A stretch of 64,000 nt of DNA from Woeseiaceae bacterium (GCA_021773095.1 JAJFKR010000001.1:23041-87040), one strand, 5' to 3'; positions 17,236 through 26,503 are shown, numbered from the stretch's first letter. A program made the numbers and translations. The notes: a model not told the origin generated them from the letters alone.

Positions 17236-18342
17236 TTATTCACCCGTACCTCGTCGTAGTACGACCAGGTGGCCTTTAATGTTGTCCAACTCGAAATAGG
17301 CATCCTGCAGATGCCGTTTGGCGACCGGTGTAAATTTCTTTCTGCCGTGCAACACACGATGCGCGGCTAGCAACAGCACCTCGCCTGACTCAAGGCGGAA
17401 ACACACACTGTTGGCCGGATCTGTGATGCGTCGGCATAACTCGTGGTAGGCCCTGTAAAAAAGACCAACGCCCGGTCTGGCGGGGTCCATACGCTGCATG
17501 AGCTGATTTGAAAAGCGGAGTTCATTAATTTCGCCATCCAGGTTACAGCGTACCAGCGGCGATACTGCGTAGGTCTCATGGTCTGCATCGAATTGGCGAA
17601 ACGCGACCGGCATTGTGCAAAGAGATTCAAAAAAGACAGGGTGTTCTTGCCGAAACTTTCGTAACAGTTGCCAGCCATCAACGATGGTCGACTCTCCGCC
17701 CGGTGTATCGTTAATCAGCATGTGTAGTGCCTGCACACTGGGTGACCAGCTATAACTTGGAAAGTCATTGTGCGGAGGTAAATCAAGAGCCGTGTGAGCG
17801 ACGTTGTAACCGTCTGCATAGACCTCAACATTGTGTATGCGATCGAACAGGACTTCGCGCACGGGCCCGAGCCGCGGCGCCAATTCTTCCAGTGTTCCGG
17901 GTTGCACGGGCGAATTTTCCAGAATACATACTCCGTCCTGCAAAAACGCTTCGATCACTCCGACGGCCATGCGGTCATCGTGGAGAAAGGACTGATAGTC
18001 GAATCGACGCGGCAGGAACCCGTCGCCCCAGGGGACCCATTTCGCAAGGACGCGCCCGGCAAACGCGCCGATGTCGGCAGCTGTGAAATTCGATACATGA
18101 CCATCCAGCCATGTTACTTGCAGCTGGGCACCGACAAATATCGCATCGGCGGGCTGCAGATCGACGGCTACATTGCCGATACGGAATATTTTCTCACCGG
18201 TTTGTGGCAGCCGACATTCGGCACAAGCGCAATTATCTCTTAGCCACAAATTTGGCAGTACGGTAACTCTGCCGTCCGCCCATTGCACCTCGAGCGCTTC
18301 TGCTCCCGTGCTTACAGAGGACTGCTTGCTTCCGCCCACCAC
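17236..18342 (-). CDS. Gamma-butyrobetaine-hydroxylase-like Fe(II)/2-oxoglutarate oxygenase (TmpA-like candidate)
   Basis: A 368-residue protein with the two-part layout of gamma-butyrobetaine hydroxylase: an N-terminal DUF971-like domain with zinc cysteines (CACAEC, 38-43) and a TauD-type catalytic domain. The iron facial triad appears as His191 and Asp193 (PPHNDFPSY) and His332 (HRVLHGR), with Arg334 for 2-oxoglutarate. Relatives hydroxylate gamma-butyrobetaine, trimethyllysine or, for TmpA, 2-trimethylaminoethylphosphonate. The coupled HD protein and downstream betaine-demethylation genes favour a TmpA-like role giving glycine betaine, but classical GBBH activity is not excluded. Start is GTG GTG at 18342; no ATG is nearby. 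Confidence 0.7.
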   Translation of the reverse strand: MVGGSKQSSVSTGAEALEVQWADGRVTVLPNLWLRDNCACAECRLPQTGEKIFRIGNVAVDLQPADAIFVGAQLQVTWLDGHVSNFTAADIGAFAGRVLAKWVPWGDGFLPRRFDYQSFLHDDRMAVGVIEAFLQDGVCILENSPVQPGTLEELAPRLGPVREVLFDRIHNVEVYADGYNVAHTALDLPPHNDFPSYSWSPSVQALHMLINDTPGGESTIVDGWQLLRKFRQEHPVFFESLCTMPVAFRQFDADHETYAVSPLVRCNLDGEINELRFSNQLMQRMDPARPGVGLFYRAYHELCRRITDPANSVCFRLESGEVLLLAAHRVLHGRKKFTPVAKRHLQDAYFELDNIKGHLVVLRRGTGE

Positions 18343-18362
18343 TACGCCGCCTGCAGACCAAA

Positions 18363-19262
18363 CTACGGCGAACTGCGGCGGCGACGGCGGCCAGCACGCC
18401 CCCCCTCGCCAGTGGTAGCCGGTTCACGATACTTGCGAATCCAGTTCCTGCAATCCGGGTCGTGCCCCATCATGACGTCGGCACCGAGCACGGCCTGCAT
18501 GACTTCAGCATGCAGCGGACTCGTAATGGCAGAGGTCATGCCCGCTGCGATGGCCATGGTCAGGAACGCGCTGTTAATGCCGTTGCGATTGGGCAAGCCA
18601 AAGCTGACATTGGATGCGCCACAGGTTGTATTAACGTCCAGCTCATCGTGCAATCGGCGCACCAGGTGCATGACCTGTTTGCCAGAGGAGTTTATGGCAC
18701 CTATCGGCATTACCAGTGGATCGACAACGACATCGCTGTGCGGGATGCCATGATCGGCAGCACGCTGGACAATCTTTTTCGCAACCTCAAAGCGCACATC
18801 CGGGTCTTCTGAGATACCGGTCTCGTCATTGGAAATAGCGACGACAGCCGCGCCGTATTTGGCCACCAGCGGCAACACGCGCTCCATCTGCTCATCCTCA
18901 CCGGTCACTGAATTAACCAGTGCTTTGCCCTCGTAAACGGACAATCCGGATTCGAGCGCCTCAACGATGGATGAATCGATGCAAATCGGCACATCCGTCA
19001 CCGACTGCACGAGCTTGATCGCCTGTGCGAGAATCGCCGGCTCGTCGGCCAGTGGAATACCCGCGTTGACATCCAGCATTTGCGCCCCGGCTTCAACCTG
19101 AGCGACGGCATCCGCCTCAACACGGCTGAAATCGCCCTGTTTCATCTCCTCAGCGAGAAGCTTGCGGCCTGTTGGATTGATGCGTTCGCCTATGATGACG
19201 AAAGGACGATCAAAACCAATAATCACTTCTTTACTGGCCGAGCTAAGCAACGTATCGCTCAT
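18363..19262 (-). CDS. Methyltetrahydrofolate:corrinoid methyltransferase (MtgA-like)
   Basis: A 299-residue TIM-barrel protein of the pterin-binding (DHPS-like) superfamily: FVIIGERINPTGRKLLAEEM at the N-terminus, AGAQMLDVNAGIP, CIDSS, NSVTGE and NTTCGASNVSFGLPNR. These match methyl-THF:corrinoid methyltransferases. In MtgABC systems this enzyme moves the methyl group from the corrinoid protein to THF. The C-terminus carries a basic GRRRRR tail. It follows the MetF-like gene and precedes the Fe/2OG oxygenase gene by 20 bases, in one operon. Confidence 0.9.
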   Translation of the reverse strand: MSDTLLSSASKEVIIGFDRPFVIIGERINPTGRKLLAEEMKQGDFSRVEADAVAQVEAGAQMLDVNAGIPLADEPAILAQAIKLVQSVTDVPICIDSSIVEALESGLSVYEGKALVNSVTGEDEQMERVLPLVAKYGAAVVAISNDETGISEDPDVRFEVAKKIVQRAADHGIPHSDVVVDPLVMPIGAINSSGKQVMHLVRRLHDELDVNTTCGASNVSFGLPNRNGINSAFLTMAIAAGMTSAITSPLHAEVMQAVLGADVMMGHDPDCRNWIRKYREPATTGEGGRAGRRRRRSSP

Positions 19263-19293
19263 TTTTCCTCTCCGGCGCGGCGTCTGCCACGCA

Positions 19294-20295
19294 TTAATTA
19301 TTTAGTGCTGCCCCGGGATGCCAGGGCACACGACCGCCCAGTACTCCGGATCGTTCTACAATCTCAGCAACACGATGTTCCTGCCGAAACGCCATGATAT
19401 GGACACCGTGCACACCTTCTATCTCCTGCATTTCCTGGATCAGGTCAACACAGATCTGCACACCTTCCTCTTTCTGATCATCCGCAGCCCGCAGGCGTCT
19501 AACAACTGTATCGGGTATGTGTACACCGGGTACATTGTTGCGAATCCACTCCGCCGAACGCGCCGATGCAAGCGGCCCAACGCCCGCGAGAATAAATACC
19601 TTTTCATGTGAGCCCGCATCACGCACCGCGTCCATGTAGTTCCTGAACCGCTCAATATCAAAACAGTATTGCGTCTGTATGAACTGTGCACCCGCCTCGA
19701 TTTTTTTGGCCAGGCGCAATGGCCGGTAGTCGAGCGGTGGCGCAAAAGGGTTTGCAGCCGCACCGAGAAATACACGCGGCGGACTCGTTAACTGGCGTCC
19801 GCTTAAAAACTGGTGGTCATCACGCATGCCCCGCAACATATTCAGGGTCGACATGCTATCCAGATCGAACACGGGTTTTGCTTCCGGGTGATCACCCGCC
19901 TGTACGCCATCGCCCGTGAGGCACAGTATGTTGGATACGCCCATGGCCGCTGCTCCCAGCACATCACCCTGGATCGCAATGCGATTTCTGTCGCGACATG
20001 AAACCTGCATTACCATCGCATAACCGCGCCGCGTGAGTAATGAGCACATACCCACACTGGACATGTGGCAATGCGCGCCGGAGCCGTCCGTTGCATTAAT
20101 TGCATCAACATAACCATCGAACAACGCTGCGCGCTCATACACTTCCAAAGGATCTGCAGAGTCCGGCGGTGCAATTTCAGCCGTAACGGCAAAACCACCC
20201 GCTCGCAATACGCGCTCCAGTCGACCGGGCGATGCGTGTTGTGGCCGGATCGGCAGATTTTCACCGCTGATTAATGGCTCGTCATCAAATTTCAT
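19294..20295 (-). CDS. Methylenetetrahydrofolate reductase (MetF-like)
   Basis: A 333-residue MTHFR-family protein. The start at 20295 (MKFDDEPLIS) is preferred over an upstream extension. Family features include FAVTAEIAPPDSADP, INATDGSG, CLTGDGVQAGDHPEAKPVFDLD and AGAQFIQTQYCFD. In this operon it would probably run in the oxidative direction, converting methyl-THF from betaine demethylation to methylene-THF, as in methylotrophic corrinoid pathways. It overlaps the upstream MTHFR C-terminal-domain gene by 11 bases. A biosynthetic metF role is less likely given the neighbours. Confidence 0.88.
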   Translation of the reverse strand: MKFDDEPLISGENLPIRPQHASPGRLERVLRAGGFAVTAEIAPPDSADPLEVYERAALFDGYVDAINATDGSGAHCHMSSVGMCSLLTRRGYAMVMQVSCRDRNRIAIQGDVLGAAAMGVSNILCLTGDGVQAGDHPEAKPVFDLDSMSTLNMLRGMRDDHQFLSGRQLTSPPRVFLGAAANPFAPPLDYRPLRLAKKIEAGAQFIQTQYCFDIERFRNYMDAVRDAGSHEKVFILAGVGPLASARSAEWIRNNVPGVHIPDTVVRRLRAADDQKEEGVQICVDLIQEMQEIEGVHGVHIMAFRQEHRVAEIVERSGVLGGRVPWHPGAALNN

Positions 20296-20752
20296 TACTG
20301 ACGCTCCCGACCTTCGATCGCACTTCACGCAACCACGCTGAGCTCCCCGCCAGGCGATTGTCGATGGCTGGTTGTACGAATTGAATGGGATATTCACTCG
20401 ACTTCAGGCGCTTGTTACCTTCCCAGGCCAGCACCCAGACGCAATCGATATCCGCATAGATCTCACACTTGCCGTTCATGCGGACGCCACCGCAGGGGCC
20501 GTTGCGCAGTTTCTTGGGGCAGTTCATCGGGCAGGACAGACCGGTTGAGCCAACAACGCACTGGCCGCAACTTTGCGAATCGAACAAGAATCCCTTGGCC
20601 AGCTTTTCCACCGCAAAAACCGGCTTTTCAAGTCGCGCATAGCCGATGCGCCGCAGCAATGGATGTAATTTGACCAATATCGCCTCGACGCCCGCATAAA
20701 TCGTCGTCAAGCCACGTGCATGGCGCACCGACCAGGATCGCATACGGTACAT
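20285..20752 (-). CDS. MTHFR C-terminal (zinc/iron-sulfur-like) domain protein
   Basis: A 155-residue protein of the 'methylenetetrahydrofolate reductase C-terminal domain' type (MTHFR_C). The cysteine motif CGQCVVGSTGLSCPMNCPKK followed by RNGPCGG and GKCE suggests a zinc or iron-sulfur site. Such proteins pair with a ferredoxin-type or NADH-linked MTHFR in C1 pathways. Its stop overlaps the start of the MetF-like gene, and it begins 13 bases after the corrinoid protein gene. Confidence 0.85.
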   Translation of the reverse strand: MYRMRSWSVRHARGLTTIYAGVEAILVKLHPLLRRIGYARLEKPVFAVEKLAKGFLFDSQSCGQCVVGSTGLSCPMNCPKKLRNGPCGGVRMNGKCEIYADIDCVWVLAWEGNKRLKSSEYPIQFVQPAIDNRLAGSSAWLREVRSKVGSVSNEI

Positions 20753-20764
20753 GCTCAGTGACTT

Positions 20765-21493
20765 TCAGACACGGACCGTGTCGCGCTGGGCCAACACCAT
20801 TTTTGGTGCAAGGTCAGCCGTCTGTGCAGCATCCCGGCAGTATTGATTGGCCCCAACAGCAGCGCCAAATTCCTCGTTTAGCGGGGCGCCACCGACCATG
20901 ACAATATAATCGTCACGGATGCCTTGTGAAACCATCTCATCGATGACTACCTTCATGTAGGGCATCGTTGTCGTTAGCAACGCAGACATGCCGAGGATAT
21001 CGGGTTGGTGCTCTTCCAGCGCCGCGAAATACTCTTCCACTGAATTGTTGATGCCGATATCGATCACTTCAAAGCCGGCGCCCTCCATCATCATTGCGAC
21101 CAGATTCTTGCCAATGTCGTGAATATCGCCTTTCACAGTACCGATCACCATCTTGCCAATAGGCTCGACGCCGCTTTCCGCCAGTAACGGTTGCAAAATT
21201 CCCATGCCGCCTTTCATGGCATTCGCGGCCAGCAAGACCTCCGGGACGAACAGAATGCCATCGCGAAAATCGACTCCGACGATTTGCATGCCGCCCACCA
21301 GCGCCTTGTTCAGAACTGTTTCAGCCGTCCAGCCGCGCTCAAGGAGAATACTCGTGCCCTCCACTATTTCTTCTTGCAAACCGTCGTAAAGATCGTCGTG
21401 CATCTGCTCGACGAGCTCTGCGTCGGAGAGCTCGGACAGGATTAGCTCGTCGTCGCCATCGGCAACGGCTGGCGTCTTCTCATTGTCATTCAT
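20765..21493 (-). CDS. Corrinoid (cobalamin-binding) methyl carrier protein, MtgC-like
   Basis: A 242-residue protein with an N-terminal four-helix cap domain (about 20-110) and a C-terminal B12-binding Rossmann domain. The base-off cobalamin motif DxHxxG is seen as GDIHDIGKNLV near residues 125-135, followed by GMSALLTTTM and VGGAPL. These carry the methyl group between an MttB-type methyltransferase and a methyl-THF methyltransferase. An acidic linker (about 1-25) precedes the cap. It lies between the two methyltransferase genes, as expected for a three-component system. Confidence 0.92.
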   Translation of the reverse strand: MNDNEKTPAVADGDDELILSELSDAELVEQMHDDLYDGLQEEIVEGTSILLERGWTAETVLNKALVGGMQIVGVDFRDGILFVPEVLLAANAMKGGMGILQPLLAESGVEPIGKMVIGTVKGDIHDIGKNLVAMMMEGAGFEVIDIGINNSVEEYFAALEEHQPDILGMSALLTTTMPYMKVVIDEMVSQGIRDDYIVMVGGAPLNEEFGAAVGANQYCRDAAQTADLAPKMVLAQRDTVRV

Positions 21494-21519
21494 TCAGTAT
21501 TCTCGTTCAGTCGATAAGG

Positions 21520-23061
21520 CTAATAGTCACGGTCCGCAAACTCTGCTTTTCGGCGCGCCATAAAATCCTGCAGCGCATCATCGATGGACGAGTCCAGTGC
21601 AGGCGCCTCGTACTCATTGAGCATTTGTTTCCAGATTGTATTGGCGCGTTGGGGCGTGTCCAGCAGCCCCTCTTCCACCCATTGCTCAAAGCTGTTGCTG
21701 TCTGCATGCGTCGAGCGGTAAAACGCTGTTTCTACATTGGCCAGTGTATGCGCAGCACCCAGAAAATGAGCGCCCGGCCCCACTTCTCTCAGCGCATCCA
21801 TTGCCTGACCGTTTTCGGACAAATCCACCCCGCCCAACAACACAGCGATCATATTCGCCTGGTCAACGTCCATGATGAATTTCTCGTAGCCCATGCACAG
21901 GCCGCCTTCCAGCCAGCCTGCCGCATGCAGCATGAAATTCACCCCTGCCAACGCCGCTGTCTGCAGGGTATTGGCCGATTCGTAGGCCGCTTGCGCGTCG
22001 GGAATCTTTGCTCCACACAGTCCACCACCACTTCGAAACGGCACACCAAGACGACGTGCAAGCGAGGCCGCCGCATACAACACCAGGCTGGGCTCTGGCG
22101 TACCGAACGTCGGCGCGCCCGTTTGCATGGAAATCGAGGCTGCAAAGGTGCCAAATACAACGGGTGCGCCCGGCTTCACTAACTGGACATAGGTCATTCC
22201 GGCCAGCGCTTCGGCCAGGATTTGCGTCACCGTACCGACAGCGGTTACGGGTGACATCGCCCCGGCAAGAATAAAAGGCGAAATGACCGTTGCCTGATTG
22301 TGCCGGGCATAAACCGTTGCAGCACCCAGCATGGTAGCGTCGAATGTCAGCGGAGAATTCGCATTGATGAGGCTGGTAATGACAGTGTTTTCCTCTACAA
22401 AAGAGTCGCCAAACACAAGCTTCGCCATGTCCACCGTGTCTTGAGCCCGTTCCGGGGCGGTCACGGAACCCATGAAGGGCTTATCACTGTATTTGATATG
22501 ACTGTAAACCATATCGAAGTGACGTTTATTCACGGGAAGATCGACCGGCTCACAAACCGTGCCACCCGAGTGATGCAGGCCCGGGCTCATATAGGCCAGC
22601 TTTACAAAATTTCGGAAGTCTTCGATGGTCGCATAACGCCGGCCCTGGTCCAGATCACGAACAAACGGTGAACCGTAGGCGGGCGCCAATACGCTGCGTC
22701 TGCCGCCAATAACAACGTTTCGCTGCGGGTTTCTCGCACACTGAGTATATTCGGTGGGCGCCGAAGCCTGAATAACCGAGCGGCACATACCGCGCGGAAA
22801 ACGTACTCGTTCGCCGTCGACGTCCGCGCCGGCCTTGCCGAGCAATTCCAGTGCCTCAGGAAAATCGGTGAATTCAATACCGATCTCTTCGAGCACCGTA
22901 TCCGCATTCTTCTCAATCAGCTCGAGCGCCGCTTCATCGAGCATTTCGTAATACGGGATAACGCGATCGATATAAGGAGCGCTGGCAATAGCGGGATGCT
23001 GCCGTGCAGCGCGCCGCGCGCTACGCCCACCTGATTTTCTTTGCCGCCGATTGCTGTCCAT
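21520..23061 (-). CDS. MttB-superfamily methyltransferase without pyrrolysine, MtgB-like
   Basis: A 513-residue protein of the trimethylamine methyltransferase (MttB) superfamily. It begins after a basic tail with IDRVIPYYEMLDEAALELIE and includes AGAMSPVTAVGTVTQILAEA and FRSGGGLCGAKIPDAQAAYE. The reading frame holds no internal TAG, so it is a non-pyrrolysine member, of which glycine betaine methyltransferase (MtgB) is the best-known example; carnitine and proline betaine enzymes are relatives. The neighbouring MtgC- and MtgA-like genes and downstream DMG and sarcosine genes point to glycine betaine. A GGAGAT site precedes the ATG. Confidence 0.88.
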   Translation of the reverse strand: MDSNRRQRKSGGRSARRAARQHPAIASAPYIDRVIPYYEMLDEAALELIEKNADTVLEEIGIEFTDFPEALELLGKAGADVDGERVRFPRGMCRSVIQASAPTEYTQCARNPQRNVVIGGRRSVLAPAYGSPFVRDLDQGRRYATIEDFRNFVKLAYMSPGLHHSGGTVCEPVDLPVNKRHFDMVYSHIKYSDKPFMGSVTAPERAQDTVDMAKLVFGDSFVEENTVITSLINANSPLTFDATMLGAATVYARHNQATVISPFILAGAMSPVTAVGTVTQILAEALAGMTYVQLVKPGAPVVFGTFAASISMQTGAPTFGTPEPSLVLYAAASLARRLGVPFRSGGGLCGAKIPDAQAAYESANTLQTAALAGVNFMLHAAGWLEGGLCMGYEKFIMDVDQANMIAVLLGGVDLSENGQAMDALREVGPGAHFLGAAHTLANVETAFYRSTHADSNSFEQWVEEGLLDTPQRANTIWKQMLNEYEAPALDSSIDDALQDFMARRKAEFADRDY

Positions 23062-23312
23062 CCGGATCTCCGAAACAACCCAAATAAGCGGTTGTAATTA
23101 CGCAAGTTTGGGCTAGATTCAGCGTAGGCGCTTTTTTCGACGCGACATGCATTGGATGAAATACGACATAGTCACACACCGCGCGCCCGGCGCAGCCAGC
23201 CTTCAGCTCTTGTCAGAGCAAAGCAAACCCGGGCGCCGGCCCGTAAAACGGCCTGACTGGCGAGTTTGCCATTTTGTGCCGTATTGCTGATGATTGGCGG
23301 TAAATTCATTGC
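23062..23312. promoter_or_regulatory. Divergent control region of the betaine locus
   Basis: About 250 bases separate the minus-strand MttB-type gene from the plus-strand XRE regulator, so both promoters should lie here. I see no clear sigma-70 consensus pair and no cobalamin riboswitch motif. The first part (about 23080-23120) is AT-richer and could hold the operon promoter. Confidence 0.4.
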
Positions 23313-23732
23313 ATGTTTCAGGTTCAGGTTATGAATAGTGAAATGGCTGGTCAGCAGGAGGCCCCGGAAGAGACGCTGGGTGGCCGAATTCAGCTGCTTC
23401 GTGCCGCGCACGGACTCTCGAGAGTCCAGTTGGCGCGCCGCGTCGGTGTCGTATCGGATACGCTGCGAAACTGGGAGCTGGATCGCTCCGAACCACGAGC
23501 CAATAAGCTGCAAATACTCGCCGGCGCTCTGAAAGTGCCGCCGCTGTGGTTGCTCAGCGGCAGTCGGGCCGATGCAGAGGTTGATTTCGAAGTTCGCCTT
23601 AATGAAACGGCACAGCTCACAGAACGAGTCGAGCGATTATTGGAACTGCACCAGGAATCTGCGAAGTTGATTTTCGAGCTGGATGCCGAAATTCGCCGTC
23701 TGCAATCCGAGATTGATGACGGCGCGTCGTAA
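23313..23732 (+). CDS. XRE-family helix-turn-helix regulator
   Basis: A 139-residue protein with a classic HTH_3 domain at about 23-80 (GRIQLLRAAHGLSRVQLARR, SDTLRNWELDRSEP) and a C-terminal coiled coil (about 95-135: ERVERLLELHQESAKLIFELDAEI), likely for dimerisation. There is no cupin ligand domain. It is divergent from the MttB-type operon and precedes the TonB receptor gene, so it may control one or both. A second start at 23331 is possible; neither has a strong ribosome-binding site. Confidence 0.85.
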   Translation: MFQVQVMNSEMAGQQEAPEETLGGRIQLLRAAHGLSRVQLARRVGVVSDTLRNWELDRSEPRANKLQILAGALKVPPLWLLSGSRADAEVDFEVRLNETAQLTERVERLLELHQESAKLIFELDAEIRRLQSEIDDGAS

Positions 23733-23904
23733 TTGGCGCTATGATTGTCGCATACAGACACGAAACCAGCAGGGTGAGACGCAATAATGGGTCGCACCAA
23801 TTTCATGACAATAAATTCTTGGCCTGCCGCCTGCGTAATACTGTTAGGCACCGTACAGGCATATTTGATTTGGCAGAGTCGGATTACCGACGGGGGAAAT
23901 ACGT

Positions 23905-26472
23905 ATGTTGCGCAAGAACAAGGTACACCAGGCAGTACTGCTGGCACTGACCGCCGGAGCCGCCAGCGGTGCGGCACAAGCCCAGGAACAAGGGGCTCGC
24001 TCGATAGAAGAAATCACCGTGACCGCCACCAAGCGCGAGGAGTCACTGCAGGACGTGCCGATTGCGGTAACGGCCCTGACCGGCGACTCGATTGAAGAAC
24101 TGGGTATCACCAACTTTGCCGATTATGTACTGCAGCTGCCGGGCGTCACCGCTGGCGGCAGTGGCCCCGGCCAGAACACGATTTACATTCGTGGCGTGGC
24201 ATCGACAACCCCTAATTTGACCACGGCCGGCGTTGCCGGGCTGGCACCCAATGTCGCTTTTTACCTCGACGAACAACCGCTCGCGCAACCGGGCCGAAAT
24301 CTCGATGTGTACGCGGCCGATATGCAGCGTGTTGAGGTCCTGTCGGGACCACAGGGCACACTGTTTGGTGCGAGCTCACAAGCGGGCACTGTGCGCCTGA
24401 TCACCAACAAGCCCGATTTCGGCGAGTTCTACGGCAAACTCAAGGTTGGCGCCGGTTCCATTAAAGATGGCGATGTCAGCTCGAATATCGAAGTCATGCT
24501 CAATGTTCCGGTAAGCGAAACATTTGCGTTGCGCGGTGTTTTTTATGCTGACAACCAGGGTGGCTGGATCGACAACGTGGCCGGCACCCGGGATGCGAGC
24601 CAGAGTGCACGCTTCAGGTCAGCGGGCACCGTGCGTGCCAATGGGGTACCGGTCAACGCGGCCCGCGCAGGCTTTCAGGCCGCTGCTGACCTGAGCGCTG
24701 TCACCTTCCTGCAGGCCGACAACAGTGCTCTGGTCGAGGAAGATTTCAACGAGGCGACCTACACCGGTGAGCGTATCAGCGCGCATTGGGACATTAACGA
24801 CAACTGGAGCCTGCAGTTTAGCCAGCAGCACCAGGAACTCGAGACCGACGGCGTGTTTTTCTCAGACCCGAATGTCGGCGATCTCAAGGTTGAACGCTTC
24901 AGCCCGGACACCATGCAGGACGACTTCGACAACTTCAGCTGGACGCTGACAGGACTGATTGGCGACCTTGAGCTCGTCTACACGGGGGCGTTCACCGACC
25001 GCGAAACCGATCAGGTTATCGATTACACGGACTACCTGTTTGTCGGACAGTATCTGCCCTATTACATTTGCGATTATACGGTCACCTATCCGGGCGCTGC
25101 GGCACCGGCCGGCACCTGTGAATCTCCAAACCTGTTCGTGGACAGCGGGACGCAAACCGAGGTTTCAACGCACGAATTTCGCGTTGCAACCGATCCATCG
25201 AGATCATTCCGCGTAACGGCCGGCGCCTTCTATCAAGACCTTGAGCTGAAAGAAATCAATGACTTCACCTACCCCGGGTCCCAGAACGTGGTTGGCTGGG
25301 GTGGTCCGACGCCGGGCTTTGCACCCAACTATCCATTGACGAATATTGCAGTTACGGGCGAGATTGGTAATGCAGCAGCCGGCTACTTTAGCGATCCGGG
25401 GCCGTTTCCTGCTGGCGTCATTTTCCGCAACGATATCAAACGAACCGACGAGCAGGTCGGTGTATTCGGTGAGGCAACCTTTGACATCAACGATGCCTTC
25501 TCAGTGACCGTTGGCGCACGCTACTACGACATCGAGGTGGATTTTGAGGGCAGTGCAAATTCGTCCTTCTTCAACTTCACCGGACCGGCCGGTGCTGATT
25601 TCCAGGCTTTCGGCACTAATATTTCGGCGCAATTTGCTCCGGATAACACGGTGGGCGCACCGGATGTTGCCGCCACCGACGGTGTCATATTCAAGGTAAC
25701 CACCAACTGGAGACCCAACGACGATCAGATGTACTACCTGACCTGGTCTGAAGGGTTTCGTCCGGGACTCCTGAACCGCCCGGGTGGCGCACAGAACGGT
25801 GCCGGTACCTTCACCGTGCCCTTCGCGCTGGACACCGATGACATCACCAATATCGAAATCGGTATCAAGTCCAGCTACCTGGATAACACGTTCAGATTTA
25901 ACGGCGCGATATTCTTTGTTGACATTCAAGACCTGCAGACAACGATTTTTGATCCCAGCATCACCAATCTGTTCTTCTCTGACAATGCGGCCGACGCCGA
26001 GGTACTGGGATTCGAAGGCGATTTCGTCTGGTTGCCTGACTTTTCGGACGGACTCACCGTGACCGGTGCGTTTTCCATTCTGGATACCGAAATCACCAGT
26101 GTCCTGACCCCGACCAACGATGTGATACGGGGTGACGAACTGGCCTTTGCGCCGGAATTCCAGGGTAACCTGCGTGCCCGGTACGAATGGGAGCTTGGTG
26201 GCAGGGGCTGGACGGCTCATGTCATGCCCGGCATCTCATGGTCGTCCGAGTCATTCAGTGACATCATTACGATCAATCGTGACGAGATCGACAGCTGGTT
26301 CATGGCCAACATCTCTGCAGGTGTTAGCGCTGATACGTGGTCGGCCGAACTGTACGTCGAAAACCTGACGGATGAACGAGCGGAGGTTGCACGTAATTTT
26401 GTGTTCGACCGAAGGGCTGTGACCTACGTCCAACCGCTAACCGTCGGAGTACGATTAAGCTTCGATTTTTAA
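23905..26472 (+). CDS. TonB-dependent outer membrane receptor
   Basis: An 855-residue receptor with a signal peptide (cleavage after AAQAQ), a TonB-box-like ITVTATKREESLQDVP, an N-terminal plug (about 45-165: VPIAVTALTGDSIEELGI, YIRGVAS, VEVLSGPQGTLFGASSQAGT) and a 22-strand-type barrel ending in RLSFDF, the expected C-terminal phenylalanine. It belongs to the Sphingomonas/gammaproteobacterial 'iron complex receptor-like' branch commonly used for complex organic substrates. The next gene is a TPR-sulfotransferase, a pairing that recurs in related genomes. The ligand is unknown; its location suggests a methylated amine or larger organic compound. Confidence 0.92.
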   Translation: MLRKNKVHQAVLLALTAGAASGAAQAQEQGARSIEEITVTATKREESLQDVPIAVTALTGDSIEELGITNFADYVLQLPGVTAGGSGPGQNTIYIRGVASTTPNLTTAGVAGLAPNVAFYLDEQPLAQPGRNLDVYAADMQRVEVLSGPQGTLFGASSQAGTVRLITNKPDFGEFYGKLKVGAGSIKDGDVSSNIEVMLNVPVSETFALRGVFYADNQGGWIDNVAGTRDASQSARFRSAGTVRANGVPVNAARAGFQAAADLSAVTFLQADNSALVEEDFNEATYTGERISAHWDINDNWSLQFSQQHQELETDGVFFSDPNVGDLKVERFSPDTMQDDFDNFSWTLTGLIGDLELVYTGAFTDRETDQVIDYTDYLFVGQYLPYYICDYTVTYPGAAAPAGTCESPNLFVDSGTQTEVSTHEFRVATDPSRSFRVTAGAFYQDLELKEINDFTYPGSQNVVGWGGPTPGFAPNYPLTNIAVTGEIGNAAAGYFSDPGPFPAGVIFRNDIKRTDEQVGVFGEATFDINDAFSVTVGARYYDIEVDFEGSANSSFFNFTGPAGADFQAFGTNISAQFAPDNTVGAPDVAATDGVIFKVTTNWRPNDDQMYYLTWSEGFRPGLLNRPGGAQNGAGTFTVPFALDTDDITNIEIGIKSSYLDNTFRFNGAIFFVDIQDLQTTIFDPSITNLFFSDNAADAEVLGFEGDFVWLPDFSDGLTVTGAFSILDTEITSVLTPTNDVIRGDELAFAPEFQGNLRARYEWELGGRGWTAHVMPGISWSSESFSDIITINRDEIDSWFMANISAGVSADTWSAELYVENLTDERAEVARNFVFDRRAVTYVQPLTVGVRLSFDF

Positions 26473-26503
26473 CGAATTGCCAATGCTTGTATTCATAAGG
26501 CGA

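Noticed and set aside
17235..17357. Longer start for the HD protein
   Set aside because: It would overlap the oxygenase gene in another frame; ATG 17234 follows GGTGA and fits the operon spacing.
23062..23312. Cobalamin riboswitch before the MttB-type gene
   Set aside because: No B12-box-like conserved sequence was seen on either strand.
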